A DNA stretch of 64,000 nucleotides from assembly GCF_011947225.1 (NCBI RefSeq), contig NZ_JAATVW010000005.1:1-64000 (forward strand), in the 5' to 3' direction. Below are positions 8,428-16,952 of the stretch, in pieces (position 1 is the first letter of the stretch; each line of letters opens with the position of its first letter). The notes beneath the pieces were generated by a model. It did not search any database and was not told the DNA's origin. It saw only the letters and a program-made list of their open reading frames with translations. A program made the translations under genes and the position numbers. This stretch comes from Planosporangium flavigriseum. GTDB lineage: Bacteria > Actinomycetota > Actinomycetes > Mycobacteriales > Micromonosporaceae.

Positions 8428-8589
8428 TCACATCTCCGCCACGCCAACCAATACGGCCATCTCGCCATCTCGCTGTTCGCCGTCGACGAGTACCAGGTCG
8501 GCCCGCCGGCCCGGCGCGACGACGCCGCGGTCGGTGAGGCCGAAGTGTTCGGCGGGCAATACGCGGACGTTGCGCAGGGCAGTCTTCAT
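8428..8589 (-). pseudogene. C-terminal stub of an amidohydrolase
   Basis: The minus-strand frame from 8589 gives ALRNVRVLPAEHFGLTDRG followed by VVAPGRRADLVLVDG. That is the signature end of imidazolonepropionase-like metal-dependent amidohydrolases, where a short helix is followed by the beta-sandwich strand. The metal-binding barrel that should precede it is absent. It is a remnant, not a working gene. Confidence 0.6.
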
Positions 8590-8729
8590 AGGTCCGCAGG
8601 TGCCCCACTTTCCGCGCTGATGAACCCGTCGTCCGCTGGCCGGCGGCCGGGCGCGACGCCGTCCGGGGACGTTAGATCGGTCTCCCGGCGGGCAGAAACG
8701 TTGAGTAGACCAGAGGCGGTGAGGTCGTC

Positions 8730-9467
8730 ATGCTCACCATCCGGCGCGACGCGGAGATCTTCGAGACCGACGGCGGGTGGTTCCACGCTTGCTGGCACTT
8801 CTCCTTCGACCGCTATCACGACCCGCAGCAGATGGGAGTCGGTCCGCTACGCGTGTTCAACGACGACCGGATCGTCGCTGGCGCGGAGTGGCCGATGCAT
8901 CCCCACCGCGACATCGAGTCGCTGACCTACGTGGTCGAGGGGCACTTTGAGCACGCGGATTCCCTCGGCAACGACGGCCGCCTCGAACCGGGGGGTACGC
9001 AGGGCATGTCGTTCAGCCACCGTGGGGCGATGCACTCGGAGCGCAACGCGTCGCGGACCGAGCCGCTGCGGTTCCTGCAGTTCTGGATTCTGCCCGCGGC
9101 GGAGAGCGCCGAGTCGGGCGTCCAGCAGCGCCAGCACACCGCCGACGAGCGTACCGACCGGTGGTTGCAGATCATGGGCCCGGCTGGTGAGGAGGGCCTG
9201 GATCTGCGTCAGGACGCCCGGGTACGGGTGGCGCGGCTGACCGCCGGGCGTCAGCTCACCCATGCGTGGGGTGACGGGCGGGGCGGCTACCTGTACGTGA
9301 TCGGCGGTGACGCCAGCCTTGACGGGCAGAAGGTCGCCACCGGCGACGCGGCGAAGGTCCACGGCCCGCACGAGGTCGTGGTTCAGGCCGCGGCCGACAC
9401 CGAGCTGATCAACATTGATGTGCCGTTGGCGTACGAGCCGGTCGGGGTGTGGGCCGGCCACCGCTGA
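8730..9467 (+). CDS. Pirin family protein (bicupin)
   Basis: A 245-residue bicupin. The first cupin carries the pirin metal set His57, His59, His102 and Glu104 (MHPHRD and MHSER motifs). The second cupin includes LYVIGGDASLDGQKV. Bacterial pirins include quercetin 2,3-dioxygenase-like enzymes and regulators; a redox or stress role is likely. The ATG at 8730 has GAGG five bases upstream. The promoter region and first codons are copied at 9505-9660. Confidence 0.9.
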   Translation: MLTIRRDAEIFETDGGWFHACWHFSFDRYHDPQQMGVGPLRVFNDDRIVAGAEWPMHPHRDIESLTYVVEGHFEHADSLGNDGRLEPGGTQGMSFSHRGAMHSERNASRTEPLRFLQFWILPAAESAESGVQQRQHTADERTDRWLQIMGPAGEEGLDLRQDARVRVARLTAGRQLTHAWGDGRGGYLYVIGGDASLDGQKVATGDAAKVHGPHEVVVQAAADTELINIDVPLAYEPVGVWAGHR

Positions 9468-9504
9468 GCGAGCCCCGGCCGGGAGCGGTCGGCCGGCGGG
9501 GAAC

Positions 9505-9660
9505 GTTAGGCCAGATCCCACGGGGCGGGGGAGCGTCAGTTGGCCAGCGGCGGAGAGGTGCCCGTGCTCACCATCCGACACGATGCGGTGATCGTCACGC
9601 GGGGTGGCGTGGTCGGGCGCCCGGCGCATCCCTGCCGCGACGTCGGACCTCTGGCCTCCG
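9505..9660 (+). pseudogene. Partial duplicate of the pirin gene start
   Basis: From GTTAG (9505) to the GTG at 9564 this aligns without gaps to 8671-8730, the leader of the pirin gene. VLTIRHDAVI then matches MLTIRRDAEI. After a deletion, HPCRDV (near 9628) matches HPHRDI of the metal site. Everything downstream is lost. It is a decayed tandem copy; its retained leader could still drive the hydrolase gene at 9728. Confidence 0.65.
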
Positions 9661-9727
9661 TGACGGAGACCCTGGCTGGCGACAACGAGCCGGCCTCCGC
9701 GGTGAACCCCTCAACCAGGAGGAAGTC

Positions 9728-10405
9728 ATGGTAAGCCTGCCTATACGCGATCCCGTGAAAGACCACCTGTTGACCCCGAAGAACGCAGCCTTGGTGATCA
9801 TCGACTACCAGCCGCTGCAGATGTACACCGTCCATTCGACGGAACCGGGCAGGATGATCAACAACATGATCGCACTGACGAGGCTGGCGAAGGTGTTCGG
9901 TGTGCCGATCATTCTTTCCACGGTCAACGTCACCAACGGCGTGAACCCGGACACCATCAAGCAGCTTAAAGACGAAATCCCCAATGTGCGCTCCTACGAC
10001 CGCACGCAGATCAACGCCTGGGAAGACCGGGAATTCGTGGAGGCGGTGAAGGGCACCGGCCGCCGCAAGCTGATCATGTGCGCGCTGTGGACCGAAGCGT
10101 GCCTGTTGTTCCCCACCCTGGATGCGCTCAACGAGGGCTACGACGTCTGGCCCGTGACCGATGCGGTCGGCGGCACGACGGTCGAGTCGCACCGGACCGC
10201 GCTCCAGACGATGAATCAGGCTGGCGCGAAACTCACGACCTGGAACTCGGTGGCGTGCATGCTCCAGCGGGACTGGGCGCGCAAGGAGACGGTGCCGGGC
10301 TTCCTGCAGACCGTCATCGACCAGAACCTGGACTGGGGCTGGTACGAGGAACTCCGGGGCGCTGGCAAGCGGCAGGAGGCCCCCGTCCCGGTTGGTGCCA
10401 GGTAG
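9728..10405 (+). CDS. Isochorismatase-like hydrolase (YcaC-type)
   Basis: A 225-residue cysteine hydrolase-fold protein. Motifs are LVIIDYQ (catalytic Asp region, about residues 22-28), the long helix INNMIALTRLAKVFGVPIIL, and RKLIMCALWTEACL, in which the nucleophile Cys follows TEA. The ALWTEAC form is typical of the YcaC-like branch of unknown substrate. AGGAGG sits five bases before the ATG. It lies downstream of the pirin duplicate and probably uses the copied promoter. Confidence 0.88.
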   Translation: MVSLPIRDPVKDHLLTPKNAALVIIDYQPLQMYTVHSTEPGRMINNMIALTRLAKVFGVPIILSTVNVTNGVNPDTIKQLKDEIPNVRSYDRTQINAWEDREFVEAVKGTGRRKLIMCALWTEACLLFPTLDALNEGYDVWPVTDAVGGTTVESHRTALQTMNQAGAKLTTWNSVACMLQRDWARKETVPGFLQTVIDQNLDWGWYEELRGAGKRQEAPVPVGAR

Positions 10406-10725
10406 CCGCAGGCACGCCCGTGCCCGGCACCGCCTGCTCGACGGCGGTCAAAGAAGACCAGTCCGCTACGTGCGGACATCGCAGCGTCTCACCTTCCGTA
10501 ACCGAGGGCGTCCTGACCGGCTCGCAGGACGGGTGGTGGACCATGGCGCTCGGTGCCAAGGACGCCGGCCTGGCGGTCGCCACCCCGCGCTGGGCACACG
10601 GACCGTCGACCGGACGGGCTCGGCCCTGCGATACCGTCAAGAGGCGCCCGCACCGGACGTCGAGCAGTCCGCGTCCGCCGGCTGGCGATGGTCCGTAGGG
10701 CACCCGACGAATCAGGGAGATACCG
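10406..10725. other. Intergenic, no gene supported
   Basis: All frames here are arginine/proline-rich without family resemblance or ribosome sites. GGGAG near 10715 belongs to the next gene. I see no RNA gene or strong hairpin. Confidence 0.4.
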
Positions 10726-10965
<240 letters not shown>

Positions 10966-11034
10966 TCCGTCGACGGTGTCGTCGTCGGCACACGGCTGCC
11001 GGTGTCCGCGGTGATGGTGGCGGGGGATTAGAGA

Positions 11035-11075
11035 GCGCAGCGGGGCGCGTTGAATGGCGCTGAACCCCGCTGCGC
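11035..11075. other. Inverted repeat with 11-bp perfect arms
   Basis: GCGCAGCGGGG (11035-11045) and CCCCGCTGCGC (11065-11075) form a perfect stem around a 19-nt loop. It lies between the end of the gene at 10726 and the convergent HEAT-repeat gene, so it may be a bidirectional terminator. Confidence 0.5.
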
Positions 11076-11092
11076 TGTTCGCGGCGTCGTGT

Positions 11093-11128
11093 CGTGACCT
11101 GCGATTCCTCTTGTTACTGCAGGTCACG
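11093..11128. other. Inverted repeat with 10-bp perfect arms
   Basis: CGTGACCTGC (11093-11102) and GCAGGTCACG (11119-11128) flank a 16-nt loop that is AT-richer than its surroundings. It is either a second terminator hairpin or a regulator-binding site in the same convergent intergenic space. Confidence 0.45.
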
Positions 11129-11271
11129 GGCCCAGCAGGCGGCACCCGTCGACGACGCGCATGTACCCCGGTTCGGGTTCTCCAAGGGCAAACGCAGCGC
11201 AAGATGCGTACCGACATGGGCTCGTTCTGGATGTGCAGTGCTGCGCCAGGGACCGCCGTGGCGCAGGATCG

Positions 11272-12108
11272 TCACCTTGAGGTTCGGGGCCGGGCTTGAC
11301 GTGTCGGCTCGGCACGTGCGGCGATGGCGGCCTGAATGCGGCGCAGGGTCCGCAGGCCCTTCTTAGCCGACACGCTCACCCGGCCGTCGAAGACGGTTGT
11401 GCCGCGGTCCTCCGCAGCCAGGCGGGTCAAGCTCGGGACGGCCCGTTCGTCGCCGGTGGAGCCCAGCGCGGTCGCGGCCCAGTAACGCTGGTCCGAGTCG
11501 GTCGACGTGGCCGCGTCGATCAGCCGCGGGATGACGTCGGGCGCGAACTGCGCCAATGCACTGGCGATGTAGCCGATCCGCGCGTAGCGGCGATGGGTGA
11601 ACTCGGCCCACAGTGCGGCGAGGGCCTCCTCGCCACCGATCGCGGCGAGCGCGTCAGCGGCGCGGTGTCGCACCCACTCGGCCGGATCCTGCAGCAACGG
11701 CGCCAGCACTCCGACCACCGTCTCGTCGCCGAGCACACCCAGGCCGACGATGACGCGCTCCCGTACGATCCATTGGGGATGATCGACGAGGTCGAGCAGG
11801 GCGGGCACCGCGGCGCGGATGCCAAGGTCGGTGCAGCCGGTGGCCGCCCACGCCTGGCAGTTGTACCGGGTGTCGGCGAGCGCGGTGAGCAGCGGCGCTT
11901 CCAGGTCGGCGTCGCCGAAGACCTCGATCCGGTTGAGCGCGCGGCAGTAGATGGACCGGTGGAAGTCGCGGTAGTCCCGGACGACCGTGCGAAGCGCAGC
12001 GGTCGCCGAGGCGTCGTCGCGCTCGGCGCGCTTCAGGAGGAGGTGAAGGTTCTCCTCCCGGCTCTCAAGGTCGCCTTCCTTCAGGGAACGTACGTCCTCA
12101 AGGTCCAC
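11272..12108 (-). CDS. HEAT-repeat protein
   Basis: About 278 residues made of helical HEAT/PBS-lyase-like repeats. Visible units are APLLTALADTRYNCQAWAA, VPALLDLVDHPQWIVRERV, LAPLLQDPAEWVRHRAAD and VPSLTRLAAED. It is probably a protein-protein or RNA scaffold; the partner is unknown. I chose GTG 12108 because TACCGT (12115-12120, complement) stands six bases upstream as a -10 box, which implies a leaderless mRNA; the longer frame to 12159 starts in promoter sequence. The last 20 residues are basic. Confidence 0.75.
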   Translation of the reverse strand: MDLEDVRSLKEGDLESREENLHLLLKRAERDDASATAALRTVVRDYRDFHRSIYCRALNRIEVFGDADLEAPLLTALADTRYNCQAWAATGCTDLGIRAAVPALLDLVDHPQWIVRERVIVGLGVLGDETVVGVLAPLLQDPAEWVRHRAADALAAIGGEEALAALWAEFTHRRYARIGYIASALAQFAPDVIPRLIDAATSTDSDQRYWAATALGSTGDERAVPSLTRLAAEDRGTTVFDGRVSVSAKKGLRTLRRIQAAIAARAEPTRQARPRTSR

Positions 12109-12257
12109 ACACCTACGGTACAAGGCCCGATGGTGTCCGCAGCGCGCCGGCCCGCGCACACGCCGGGCTGGACGGCAGCCACGACCCGGCGGAGTCCGGT
12201 CGGTGACGCACCGGTGAGTGGCTGGGTCGTCGACCGGAGTGGGGAAATGCCCAACGG

Positions 12258-13937
12258 CTAGCGAGCCCCGCCGCGCTCCCGACGTACCGTCGCTCTCTTT
12301 CCCTTGATCGTGCTTGCACGCAGGGCGGCGATCACGTCGTTGGCTGCGGACTCGGGGACCTCCACGAGCGAGAAGCGGTCGGCGATCTCGATCAGCCCGA
12401 TCTCGCGTGTGCTCAGGCGGGCCTCACCGATGATCGCGCCGACCAGATCCTGCGGCCGGATTCCGGCCCGGCGTCCGACGCCGACGAACAGACGGGTCAT
12501 CCCTTCCGCGGACGCACGTCCCCGCCGGTCGTCGCGGTTACCGGAATCCCGGCCACCCCGCATCTCCCGACTGGTGGCCGAACCGACCTCCGGAATCTCG
12601 TCCTCGTCGGCCGCCCCGCCGGTGGCCTCGTGCGCGAGTTTCACCGCGGCCAGTGCGATCTCCATGAGATCGAACTCGTCGGCGAGACTCTCCACCACGA
12701 CCCGGAAGCGCTCGAGGCCATCCTCCAGGAGGCTTTCCTGCAGCGCCGCACGGGTCAATTCCAGCTTCCGGGCACGCATGTCGGCGATGGTGGGTACCTT
12801 CTCGACGGTGATCCGCTGTTTGGTCACCCGCTCGATGGTCTTGAGCATGCGGTGCTCTCGTGGCTCCGCGAGGGTGATCGCCACACCCTCGCGGCCGGCC
12901 CTGCCGACTCGGCCGATCCGGTGCACGTACGACTCGGGCGCGGACGGGACGTCGTAGTTGACCACGTGGGTGAGCTGCTCGATGTCCAGCCCGCGGGCGG
13001 CCACATCGGTGGCGACGAGCAGATCTGCCGTTCCGCCGCGCAGCCGGCTCATCACCCGGTCTCGCTGCTCCTGGCTCATCCCGCCGTGCAGAGCCTCGGC
13101 GCGGTACCCGCGTCCGTTCATCGTCTCCGCGAGCCGGTCGACCTCCTCACGCGTACGGCAGAACACGATCGCCGCGGTAGGCGCCTCAATGTCCAGAACC
13201 CGCCCGAGCGCCGCCGGCTTGTGCGACCGCGGAACCAGGTAGGCGCTCTGACGCACCAACGGCGCCTCGCCCGGAGCGGGCATTTCCCGCCCGATCTGGA
13301 TCCGGACCGGGTCCTGCAGGTGGCGGCGGGCCAGCCCGTCGATGCGCTTCGGCATCGTCGCCGAGAACAGGACCGTCTGACGATCCTCGGGGGTCTCCTG
13401 CAGGATCGCCTCGATGTCCTCGCTGAACCCCATGTCGAGCATCTCGTCCGCCTCGTCGAGCACGACGGTCTTGAGGCTCTGCAACCGGAGTGTCCCGCGG
13501 GCGATGTGGTCGAGCGCTCGCCCGGGCGTGGCCACCACGACGTCGACCCCGCCCTCGAGCGCCCGCAGTTGCCGGCCGATCGGCTGCCCGCCGTAGATCG
13601 GCAGGACACGTACGCCCAGATCACGGCCGTAGCGGTGGAACGCTTCCGAGACCTGGACGGCGAGCTCACGGGTGGGTACGAGGATCAGCGCCGTCGGCTG
13701 CGCGTTCTCGCCGAGGCCGGTCATCCGCTGGAGTACCGGCAGGGCGAAAGCCGCCGTCTTTCCCGTCCCCGTCGCGGCCTGCCCGAGCAGGTCGCGTCCG
13801 CCGAGTAGCGGGGGGATCGCTTCGCGCTGGATCGGCGTGGGTTCTTCATAGCCGAGACCGGAGAGGGCGCGCAGGAGCTCAGGGCGCAGCGCCAGATCGG
13901 CGAAGGTGGTCGAGGCGTCAGCAGCGTTCGGCGTCAT
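12258..13937 (-). CDS. deaD: DEAD-box RNA helicase, DeaD/CsdA type
   Basis: A 559-residue ATP-dependent RNA helicase. It has the Q motif (TFADLAL...PIQ), Walker A AATGTGKT (54-61), DEAD box VLDEADEMLDMGF, SAT motif, and HRIGRVGRAGREG of motif VI. The C-terminus from about residue 480 (MTRLFVGVGRRAGI onward) is a DbpA/RRM-like RNA-binding domain, as in DeaD. AGGAGG stands before the ATG at 13937. DeaD-type helicases unwind rRNA and mRNA structure, notably in the cold. The neighbouring second helicase and three cold-shock genes fit that role. Confidence 0.93.
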   Translation of the reverse strand: MTPNAADASTTFADLALRPELLRALSGLGYEEPTPIQREAIPPLLGGRDLLGQAATGTGKTAAFALPVLQRMTGLGENAQPTALILVPTRELAVQVSEAFHRYGRDLGVRVLPIYGGQPIGRQLRALEGGVDVVVATPGRALDHIARGTLRLQSLKTVVLDEADEMLDMGFSEDIEAILQETPEDRQTVLFSATMPKRIDGLARRHLQDPVRIQIGREMPAPGEAPLVRQSAYLVPRSHKPAALGRVLDIEAPTAAIVFCRTREEVDRLAETMNGRGYRAEALHGGMSQEQRDRVMSRLRGGTADLLVATDVAARGLDIEQLTHVVNYDVPSAPESYVHRIGRVGRAGREGVAITLAEPREHRMLKTIERVTKQRITVEKVPTIADMRARKLELTRAALQESLLEDGLERFRVVVESLADEFDLMEIALAAVKLAHEATGGAADEDEIPEVGSATSREMRGGRDSGNRDDRRGRASAEGMTRLFVGVGRRAGIRPQDLVGAIIGEARLSTREIGLIEIADRFSLVEVPESAANDVIAALRASTIKGKRATVRRERGGAR

Positions 13938-14057
13938 GGTCGTCCTCCTGGTTTCGGACCGACGCTCGCCGGACTCCTGTCGATGACCCTCCTACCGTGA
14001 CGCGGCCTGCCGCGCCGACATCGCTCACACCCCCGGACAGCGGAGCGGGTCTCCACA

Positions 14058-15500
14058 TCAGCGTCCGCCCCGGCGGCTGCCGGCGCGCGTCCGAGCGGAG
14101 AAGGCCGCCGCGCCACCCGGCCCGGCCGGTGCCGCCGCCGTGACGGCGCCATCTCGGGAACCCGACCGCGATGACGACGCCCGCGGGACCGACCCGGACG
14201 CGGTGTGGGTCGACGACCGGCGCCGCGCGGCGTGCCGATCCGTACGGCCGGGCCCTGCGGTGTCGGTCGCAACCGGTGCGCCCGCCGGCGGCTTGACGAA
14301 CGAGCGCTCGCCGGGGGCGAGTTCGGTCAGCAGCGGGTTCCCGGGTCGCAGACGCGTGGTGGTCGCCACGATGCCCGCTTTCCGGATCAGGTCGCGTACC
14401 TCGGGAACCTGGTCGTCGGTCATGAGCGTGACCACCGTGCCCTCGGCGCCGGCGCGGGCCGTTCGACCGGAGCGGTGCAGGTACGCCTTGTGTTCGACGG
14501 GGGGATCGGCGTGGATGACGAGGCTCACATCGTCGACGTGGATGCCGCGGGCGGCGATGTCGGTGGCCACCAGCGTGTTCGCGGAACCGTCGGAGAAGGC
14601 GAGCAGATTGCGGGTACGCGCGTTCTGGGCGAGGTTGCCGTGCAGTTCGACAGCCGGTACCCCGGCGGCGATCAGCCGGCGCGTCAGGGTCTTCGCGCCC
14701 CGTTTGGTACGGGTGAACACCACCGTGCGACCCGGCGCCGAGGCGAGGTCGACCAGCACGGGGAACCGGTCGTCGTCGTGTACGTGCAGCACGTGATGCG
14801 ACATCGCCGCGACCGGTGACTGCGCCGAGTCGACGCTGTGGGTGACCGGGTCGGTGAGGAACCGTCGCACCAGGACGTCGACCCCGGCATCCAGTGTCGC
14901 CGAGAACAGCAGCCGCTGCCCGGAGCGTGGAGTCTGCTCGAGCAGCCGCCGGACGACGGGAAGGAAGCCGAGGTCGGCCATGTGGTCGGCCTCGTCGAGC
15001 ACGGTGATCTCGACGGCGTCGAGATGCGCGTGGCCGGACTTGACGTGGTCGGCGAGCCGGCCGGGACAGGCCACGAGAACGTCCACGCCCTGGCGCAGGC
15101 CGGCGATCTGCGGGTTGGCGCCGACCCCGCCGAAGATGGTCAGCGTCCGCAGTGACAGGGCTTGGGCCAGTGGCGCGATCGACGCCGAGATCTGGGTGGC
15201 CAGCTCGCGGGTGGGTGCGAGGATCAGCGCCCGCGGGCGGCCGGGCCGTCGCGGCGAGCCGCTGGCCGCCAGTCTGGTCAGCACGGGGAGGACGAACGCG
15301 TAGGTCTTGCCCGAGCCGGTTCGGCCCCGGCCGAGCACGTCGCGCCCTGCTAGGGCGTCGGGCAGGGTCGCCGCCTGGATGGGGAACGGTTTGGTAACGC
15401 CGTCGGCGGCGAGCACCCGGGTGAGCGTGGCGGGCACGCCGAGGTCGGCGAAGGTCATGGATTCAGCTGAGGATGTGTGGTGAGGGCGGCGGGCCGCCAT
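14058..15500 (-). CDS. DEAD-box RNA helicase, RhlE-like
   Basis: A 480-residue helicase with Q motif (TFADLGVPATL...FPIQ), Walker A GRGRTGSGKT (about 57-66), DEAD box VLDEADHMADLGF, SAT and HRSGRTARAG. It lacks the DbpA domain. Its last 70 residues are a basic Ser/Arg/Gly-rich tail likely to contact RNA. The first ATG (15500) is used since GGAG precedes it. It is transcribed in the same direction as the DeaD-type gene 120 bp downstream, possibly as one unit. Confidence 0.92.
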   Translation of the reverse strand: MAARRPHHTSSAESMTFADLGVPATLTRVLAADGVTKPFPIQAATLPDALAGRDVLGRGRTGSGKTYAFVLPVLTRLAASGSPRRPGRPRALILAPTRELATQISASIAPLAQALSLRTLTIFGGVGANPQIAGLRQGVDVLVACPGRLADHVKSGHAHLDAVEITVLDEADHMADLGFLPVVRRLLEQTPRSGQRLLFSATLDAGVDVLVRRFLTDPVTHSVDSAQSPVAAMSHHVLHVHDDDRFPVLVDLASAPGRTVVFTRTKRGAKTLTRRLIAAGVPAVELHGNLAQNARTRNLLAFSDGSANTLVATDIAARGIHVDDVSLVIHADPPVEHKAYLHRSGRTARAGAEGTVVTLMTDDQVPEVRDLIRKAGIVATTTRLRPGNPLLTELAPGERSFVKPPAGAPVATDTAGPGRTDRHAARRRSSTHTASGSVPRASSSRSGSRDGAVTAAAPAGPGGAAAFSARTRAGSRRGGR

Positions 15501-15613
15501 GAAGTCTCCGAACGTGGAAGGGTCGTCCTGCCCGGCGCAGACCCGAACGGTCGCGGCGCGTGGTGGTCGACAACGAAACGGCTCGAGGCAGAACTGTGCG
15601 AGCCGTAGATCAA

Positions 15614-15648
15614 AGTGTACCCGAGCCGGCTGAATACCCGTACGGGTA
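15614..15648 (-). promoter_or_regulatory. Probable promoter and palindromic operator of the RhlE-like gene
   Basis: On the minus strand TACACT (15614-15619) fits a -10 box. The perfect 14-bp palindrome TACCCGTACGGGTA (15635-15648) lies where the -35 box should be, 15-17 bases upstream. A regulator bound there would block or assist polymerase. The regulator is unknown. Confidence 0.45.
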
Positions 15649-15813
15649 CTTCGGTCGCCTTGGTCTCAGTGTCTGCTCGGCCGCTGCGCACAGCGGGTTC
15701 TGGAGTCCTACAGGCTGTCTGGGGCGCGACTGGAAGGTCGAGCGTGGCGGGCGGTGAGTGGTTGTTGGTGGCGGTGGGGTACGGCTTCGCTATGAAAGTC
15801 GTCGAGTTATTGC

Positions 15814-15984
15814 TAGGGTGAGTGAAGTTTGTTTTTTGGGGGTCGGTGGGTCGCTGTATCTGAACCGCTTGACGGGTCGCATGGTTTATTGATGCCGTCA
15901 GTGGGGTCAGGTGATGGGGCCCGCGTGACCAAGATGGCGGCGGATCTGCGTTCGCAGATTTTCGCGCCTTATCAAGGAGTTGTA
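15814..15984 (+). promoter_or_regulatory. Promoter and long 5' leader of the cold-shock gene at 15985
   Basis: TAGGGT (15814-15819) as -10 is followed by GTGAGTGAAGTTTG, a T-rich stretch and about 160 untranslated bases ending in AAGGAG (15974-15979). It corresponds element by element to the leader at 3906-4063. The shared block after the -10 box would lie at the very 5' end of both RNAs, the position of the cold box in enterobacterial csp mRNAs; that comparison is by analogy only. Confidence 0.5.
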
Positions 15985-16188
15985 GTGGCTCAGGGCACTG
16001 TGAAGTGGTTCAACGGCGACAAGGGTTTCGGCTTCATCGCCCAGGACGGGGGCGGTGACGACGTGTTCGTTCACTTCTCTGCTATTCAGTCCGGCGGTTT
16101 CCGTTCGCTGGAGGAGAACCAGCGGGTCGAGTTCGACGTCACGCAGGGCCAGAAGGGCCCGCAGGCGGAGAACGTCCGCGTCATCTGA
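15985..16188 (+). CDS. CspA-family cold-shock protein
   Basis: A 67-residue protein almost identical to the product at 4064, with RNP1 KGFGFI and RNP2 VFVHF. GTG 15985 has AAGGAG five bases upstream; the open frame continues far upstream through the leader but has no cold-shock sequence there. It is monocistronic with its own promoter, leader and terminator. The conserved cassette, not only the coding part, matches the copy at 4 kb, which implies duplication of the whole transcription unit. Confidence 0.95.
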   Translation: MAQGTVKWFNGDKGFGFIAQDGGGDDVFVHFSAIQSGGFRSLEENQRVEFDVTQGQKGPQAENVRVI

Positions 16189-16299
16189 CTTAAGATCGGG
16201 CTGCCGCAGGGTCCCGGCGTGTTCGCCGGGATGGTCGAGCGGCACCGGTGAGCGACCGGAGTGCCGGGGCGGTCGACCTGGCAGTATCGGGCGGTGCTC

Positions 16300-16329
16300 G
16301 ATCCCCGCACCCTTTTTGGTGCGGGGATC
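16300..16329 (+). terminator. Terminator hairpin after the cold-shock gene
   Basis: GATCCCCGCACC (16300-16311) pairs with GGTGCGGGGATC (16318-16329) around CTTTTT. The outer stem and the following GATGCTAT match the terminator at 4357-4392. Confidence 0.75.
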
Positions 16330-16550
16330 GATGCTATCCGGAGCATTTTGAGTTGCTCATGGTTCGGCTGCGATGCGGTTGACGCGCCTTTGCCGGTTAC
16401 GAGGGCGCCAGAAAATGCTGATGAGCTCATTGGAAAGAGCAATCCGGGGTTGCCTGCACCGCAGACTGTGTTCGCCATATTTTTGCGTGCTTACGACTGC
16501 CGGCTAATGTTGCTCGACGGTCAATGCAATTGTGGGAACGAACGACTTTG

Positions 16551-16754
16551 ATGGTTAAGCAGACGATCCATGTGCTGGTCGATGACATCGACGGCGGCGA
16601 AGCGGACGAGACCGTTGCATATGCCGCCCTTGTGGACCGTTACCAGAGTCGGGCCATCCGCGAATGGGCACAGGGTAAGGGAATCGTGGTGTCCGACCGG
16701 GGACGCATCAAGCAGGAGATCGTCGACCGGTACCAGGCCGAGGCGGGCCGCTGA
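16551..16754 (+). CDS. Miniature Lsr2-like nucleoid protein with an internal deletion
   Basis: A 67-residue protein. Residues 1-27 match the start of Lsr2 (KQTIHVLVDDIDGGEADETV), the first strand of its dimerisation domain. Residues 32-67 match the DNA-binding end (AIREWAQGKGIVVSDRGRI) with the AT-hook-like RGR. About 45 residues in between, the rest of the oligomerisation domain and linker, are missing relative to normal Lsr2 of about 110 residues. ATG 16551 matches the Lsr2 start; its ribosome site is weak. It may bind AT-rich DNA without bridging, or modulate full-length Lsr2. Confidence 0.75.
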   Translation: MVKQTIHVLVDDIDGGEADETVAYAALVDRYQSRAIREWAQGKGIVVSDRGRIKQEIVDRYQAEAGR

Positions 16755-16952
16755 CCGACCGGGCCTCGGCCCGTCCGCCGCCGAACCGGTGCCCGATGGG
16801 CCGGTCCTGTATCGGCGGCGCCGGCTGCAGAGCTCTTATTCTGCGGGTTCGCGGAGCCGAAGTGGCGTCCGCATGCGGCGCTCTGCCGTGTCCGTGGCGG
16901 GTCCGCGCTTCCTGCGCGCCGCCTGCCTCACAGTATGGAAAGGATGTGCCGG

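Noticed and set aside
7042-8925. 627-codon plus-strand frame across the nitroreductase-like and SDR genes
   Set aside because: It is antisense to two well-supported genes and is rich in Arg, Pro and Ser with no motif.
12630-13808. 392-codon plus-strand frame opposite the DeaD-type helicase
   Set aside because: Complement of a strongly conserved helicase; His/Arg/Leu-rich with no domain.
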